Below, piece after piece: positions 62,190 through 64,000 of a stretch of DNA of 64,000 bases. The position numbers and the translations under genes are program-made. Source of the stretch: Streptomyces sp. NBC_01264 (GTDB lineage: Bacteria > Actinomycetota > Actinomycetes > Streptomycetales > Streptomycetaceae). The notes beneath the pieces were generated by a model. It ran no database searches. It saw only the letters and a program-made list of their open reading frames with translations, and was not told the DNA's origin. The stretch's first letter is position 1; every line of letters begins with the position of its first letter. The stretch is from the NCBI RefSeq assembly GCF_026340675.1, contig NZ_JAPEOX010000002.1, positions 558,001 to 622,000 on the forward strand, in the 5' to 3' direction.

Positions 62190-63533
62190 TCAGCAGGCGC
62201 TCTCCTCCTTCGCCTCCAGCCCCTCGAGGCTGTCCATGAAGGAGGAGACGGAGAACACCGCGCGCCCGGGGCCGGCCGGACCGTAACCGGGCGGGGAGCT
62301 CAGGCCGAACTCCTCCAGCGTCGCGCGGTAGGTCTCCAGCAGGCGGACGTGGTACTCGAGGGGCGCGCCCAACGGGTTGGCCTTGCCCAGCGGGGTCGTC
62401 GGCTCCGGGCACCAGGTGGTGAAGCGCGGGACGACTCCGTGCGACATGAAGAACCGCAGGCCCTCCTGGGTCGACGCGATCGCCTCGCTCACCTTGGTGA
62501 ACCCGAAGGGCTCGGCCATCTCGATGCCCGCCACGAAGTTCGGGATCACGTTGCGCGGGCCGAACACCTCCGTGGAGTCCAGGATCCTGCGGTGCCATTC
62601 GTCGCGGCCGACGTAGCGCTCCTTGCCCGGGCAGTGGAGCTTGAACAGGTACTCGTCCCACACCTCGAAGTTGGGGTGGTAGATCTTGACGCCGTGGTCG
62701 TGGAAGCGCTGCACGGCGTCGCGGGGCAGGGCCTGCGCGACGACCTTGCCGGTCCAGCGGCCGGGGAAGCGCTCCTCGATGGCCTTGGCGTACTGGCCGT
62801 AGAAGTCGGCCTCGTCACGGCCGCCGACCTGGGAGGTGATCGAGCCGCCCGTGAGGGTGTAGGCCTTGGAGATGCCCGCCGTGTCGTACCGGTCGATGAT
62901 CTCCAGCGCCTCGAGGATCTCCTCGACCGGCTTCACACCCGTGTAGGGGCGGCCGGCCGCCTTGTGCTGGCGCCAGTTGTGGTTGATGTCGCAGAACTGG
63001 CACTCCTCCTTGGCGCCGAAGTACTGGCACACCCGGAAGACCGTCAGGTAGATGAGGTAGCCCCACTGGATGGTCGGCGCGACCTCCATCACGGACTTGC
63101 CGTTCGACAGCTTGTGCCGGTAGTACTCCGGCATCGGCGGCAGGCCGACGTCCGAGATCCGTACGCCGTCCAGGTACAGGCCGAGCGTGCCGTCCTCCCC
63201 GCCGCGCACCACGTACGGGGAGTCCGGGTTGACCCGTACGGAGACCACGGTGCGGCGCAGCTCGTACGGGCCACCGGTGAGGACGATCTCCTCCGGGGGC
63301 CGGTTCAGCGCGGCGGCGCCGAGCTCCGGGAGGGTGCGGTGGTCGAAGGAGAAGATGAAGTACGACTTCGGCTTGACGTCGCCCGAGGCCCCGTCGGCGC
63401 CCCCGCTGAGCGCGGACTCGTCGAAGGCCATGCCGCCCCGCAGGAGGTCTTCCTTGATCACGGCTTCCCGGGGGACGTGCGGGAAGCGCCCCATCAGGTC
63501 CTCGATCAGCGCGGTACGGCTGGGACTCTCCAT
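62190..63533 (-). CDS. Radical SAM protein, CX8CX2C cluster motif
   Basis: 447 residues from ATG 63533. The candidate [4Fe-4S] ligands are Cys169, Cys178 and Cys181 (CQYFGAKEECQFCD), a CX8CX2C spacing instead of the usual CX3CX2C, followed by SAM-binding-type elements (KAYTLTGGSITSQ, KVVAQALP). The N-terminal 150 residues are a separate beta-rich domain (IVLTGGPYELRRTVVSVRVNPDSPYVV). Three further Cys residues occur in the C-terminal half, including the last residue. The product is unknown. It is convergent with the molybdoenzyme, 22 bases between stops, and follows an aldehyde dehydrogenase-like gene on its own strand. Confidence 0.82.
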   Translation of the reverse strand: MESPSRTALIEDLMGRFPHVPREAVIKEDLLRGGMAFDESALSGGADGASGDVKPKSYFIFSFDHRTLPELGAAALNRPPEEIVLTGGPYELRRTVVSVRVNPDSPYVVRGGEDGTLGLYLDGVRISDVGLPPMPEYYRHKLSNGKSVMEVAPTIQWGYLIYLTVFRVCQYFGAKEECQFCDINHNWRQHKAAGRPYTGVKPVEEILEALEIIDRYDTAGISKAYTLTGGSITSQVGGRDEADFYGQYAKAIEERFPGRWTGKVVAQALPRDAVQRFHDHGVKIYHPNFEVWDEYLFKLHCPGKERYVGRDEWHRRILDSTEVFGPRNVIPNFVAGIEMAEPFGFTKVSEAIASTQEGLRFFMSHGVVPRFTTWCPEPTTPLGKANPLGAPLEYHVRLLETYRATLEEFGLSSPPGYGPAGPGRAVFSVSSFMDSLEGLEAKEESAC

Positions 63534-63704
63534 CTGCGGCTCCAATTCCAGGCTCTTGCCGGACCGCGGCGGCCCGCCCCCTTGGCGTTCCGCGCGGCAC
63601 GGCGGTGATCTCACTGTAATCAGAGCGCGCGGGGCCCGGCGCATCGCCTCCTCGGAGCCACCTCGGAGCCTGCGCTGCCACCTCGGTACCCGCTCGGCGC
63701 CGCT

Positions 63705-64000
63705 TCAGGGCATAAGCTGGTACTCCGGGAAGTTGCCCGGGAGCCGTTCGCCGGCGGGTCCGAGGGTGACGGCGCGGACCAGGAGCTCGCCGCCGACGAA
63801 GGCGCCCCGCCAGGAGGCGCCGAACCCGCCGAAGAGCTCCTCCCGGTCCCCGCGCGAGCGGGGCCTGCCGTGGCCGGTCTTGAAGGCGCGGATCTGGGGT
63901 GCGAGGCGGTCGAAGACGGCCGGGTCGTCGGTGGAGAGGGTGGCGACCAGCCCTCCGTTGGAGGCGTTCATCGCCGCCAGCAGCTCGGCCTCGGTGTCGA
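63705..64000 (-). CDS. Aldehyde-dehydrogenase-family protein, C-terminal fragment (runs off window)
   Basis: About 98 codons to the stop at 63705; the frame is open to the window edge. The text [21 protein letters not shown], then [21 protein letters not shown] and the end [12 protein letters not shown] resembles the C-terminal oligomerisation part of an aldehyde dehydrogenase. The catalytic Cys and NAD motifs would lie outside the window. It may be upstream in the same operon as the radical SAM gene, separated by about 170 bases. Confidence 0.65.
   Translation of the reverse strand, partial: DTEAELLAAMNASNGGLVATLSTDDPAVFDRLAPQIRAFKTGHGRPRSRGDREELFGGFGASWRGAFVGGELLVRAVTLGPAGERLPGNFPEYQLMP

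Overview
The window looks like a stretch of a Streptomyces-type actinomycete chromosome. Evidence: very high G+C with strong third-position GC bias; GTG and TTG starts; many regulators of actinobacterial type (DesK-type kinase, PucR, AraC, ROK, YtrA-type GntR); long secreted proteins; stop-start overlaps inside operons. No tRNA, rRNA, CRISPR array or prophage was seen. Gene order is mosaic and accessory-like: many small regulons, one insertion sequence, and several broken genes.

Layout, left half. 1-1207: end of a two-component system whose response regulator has lost the second half of its receiver. 1196-6735: alcohol dehydrogenase, Baeyer-Villiger monooxygenase and MFS transporter, divergent from a PucR regulator, with GGAACAA half-sites between. 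6850-9596: a hydrolase remnant joined to a MarR gene, an MFS drug exporter with two frameshifts, and a PEBP-like protein. 9673-13954: AraC regulator, F420/NADP-type reductase, inositol-monophosphatase-like protein and GMC oxidoreductase. 14047-15662: a complete insertion sequence with matched ends and a 5-bp target duplication. 16100-19396: AraC regulator, then a cyanate module (cynR divergent from cynT-cynS) with a perfect operator-like palindrome. 19397-22889: a three-gene redox-signalling operon (receiver-thioredoxin-reductase fusion, cyclic-nucleotide-binding-domain kinase, UBP zinc finger). 23101-25816: TOPRIM protein, degenerate serine hydrolase, truncated SDR.

Layout, right half. 26421-36512: secreted collagenase, GH101 endo-alpha-N-acetylgalactosaminidase, a TIM-barrel enzyme and a ROK regulator; together these suggest breakdown of animal-type protein and O-glycan. 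37525-42275: a membrane GT2 polysaccharide synthase followed by a three-domain protein (acyltransferase-3, SGNH, GH16) that looks like a synthesise/acylate/trim machine; two sites resembling the DasR operator lie upstream. 42584-46737: YedK/HMCES-type protein, secreted glycine-rich IPT/TIG protein, aminoglycoside-phosphotransferase-like kinase. 46742-56333: two divergent organosulfur-type operons with polar-amino-acid ABC transporters, two LLM flavin monooxygenases and a GNAT acetyltransferase; the leftward one begins with a 25-codon leader peptide ending in Cys-Cys-Ala. 56412-58608: YtrA-type GntR-ABC operon behind a perfect 16-bp inverted repeat. 58751-64000: a molybdopterin oxidoreductase fused to its own flavin reductase and ferredoxin, convergent with a radical SAM protein and an aldehyde dehydrogenase fragment.

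Quality note: at least five single-base frameshifts sit in short G/C runs within otherwise well-conserved reading frames (7716, 7754, about 31215, 34385-34391, about 33572). Some of these 'pseudogenes' may be sequencing errors. In contrast, the response-regulator deletion and the SDR truncation cannot be explained by single-base errors. All function calls come from reading the translated sequence and from recalled family knowledge; no database search was run.
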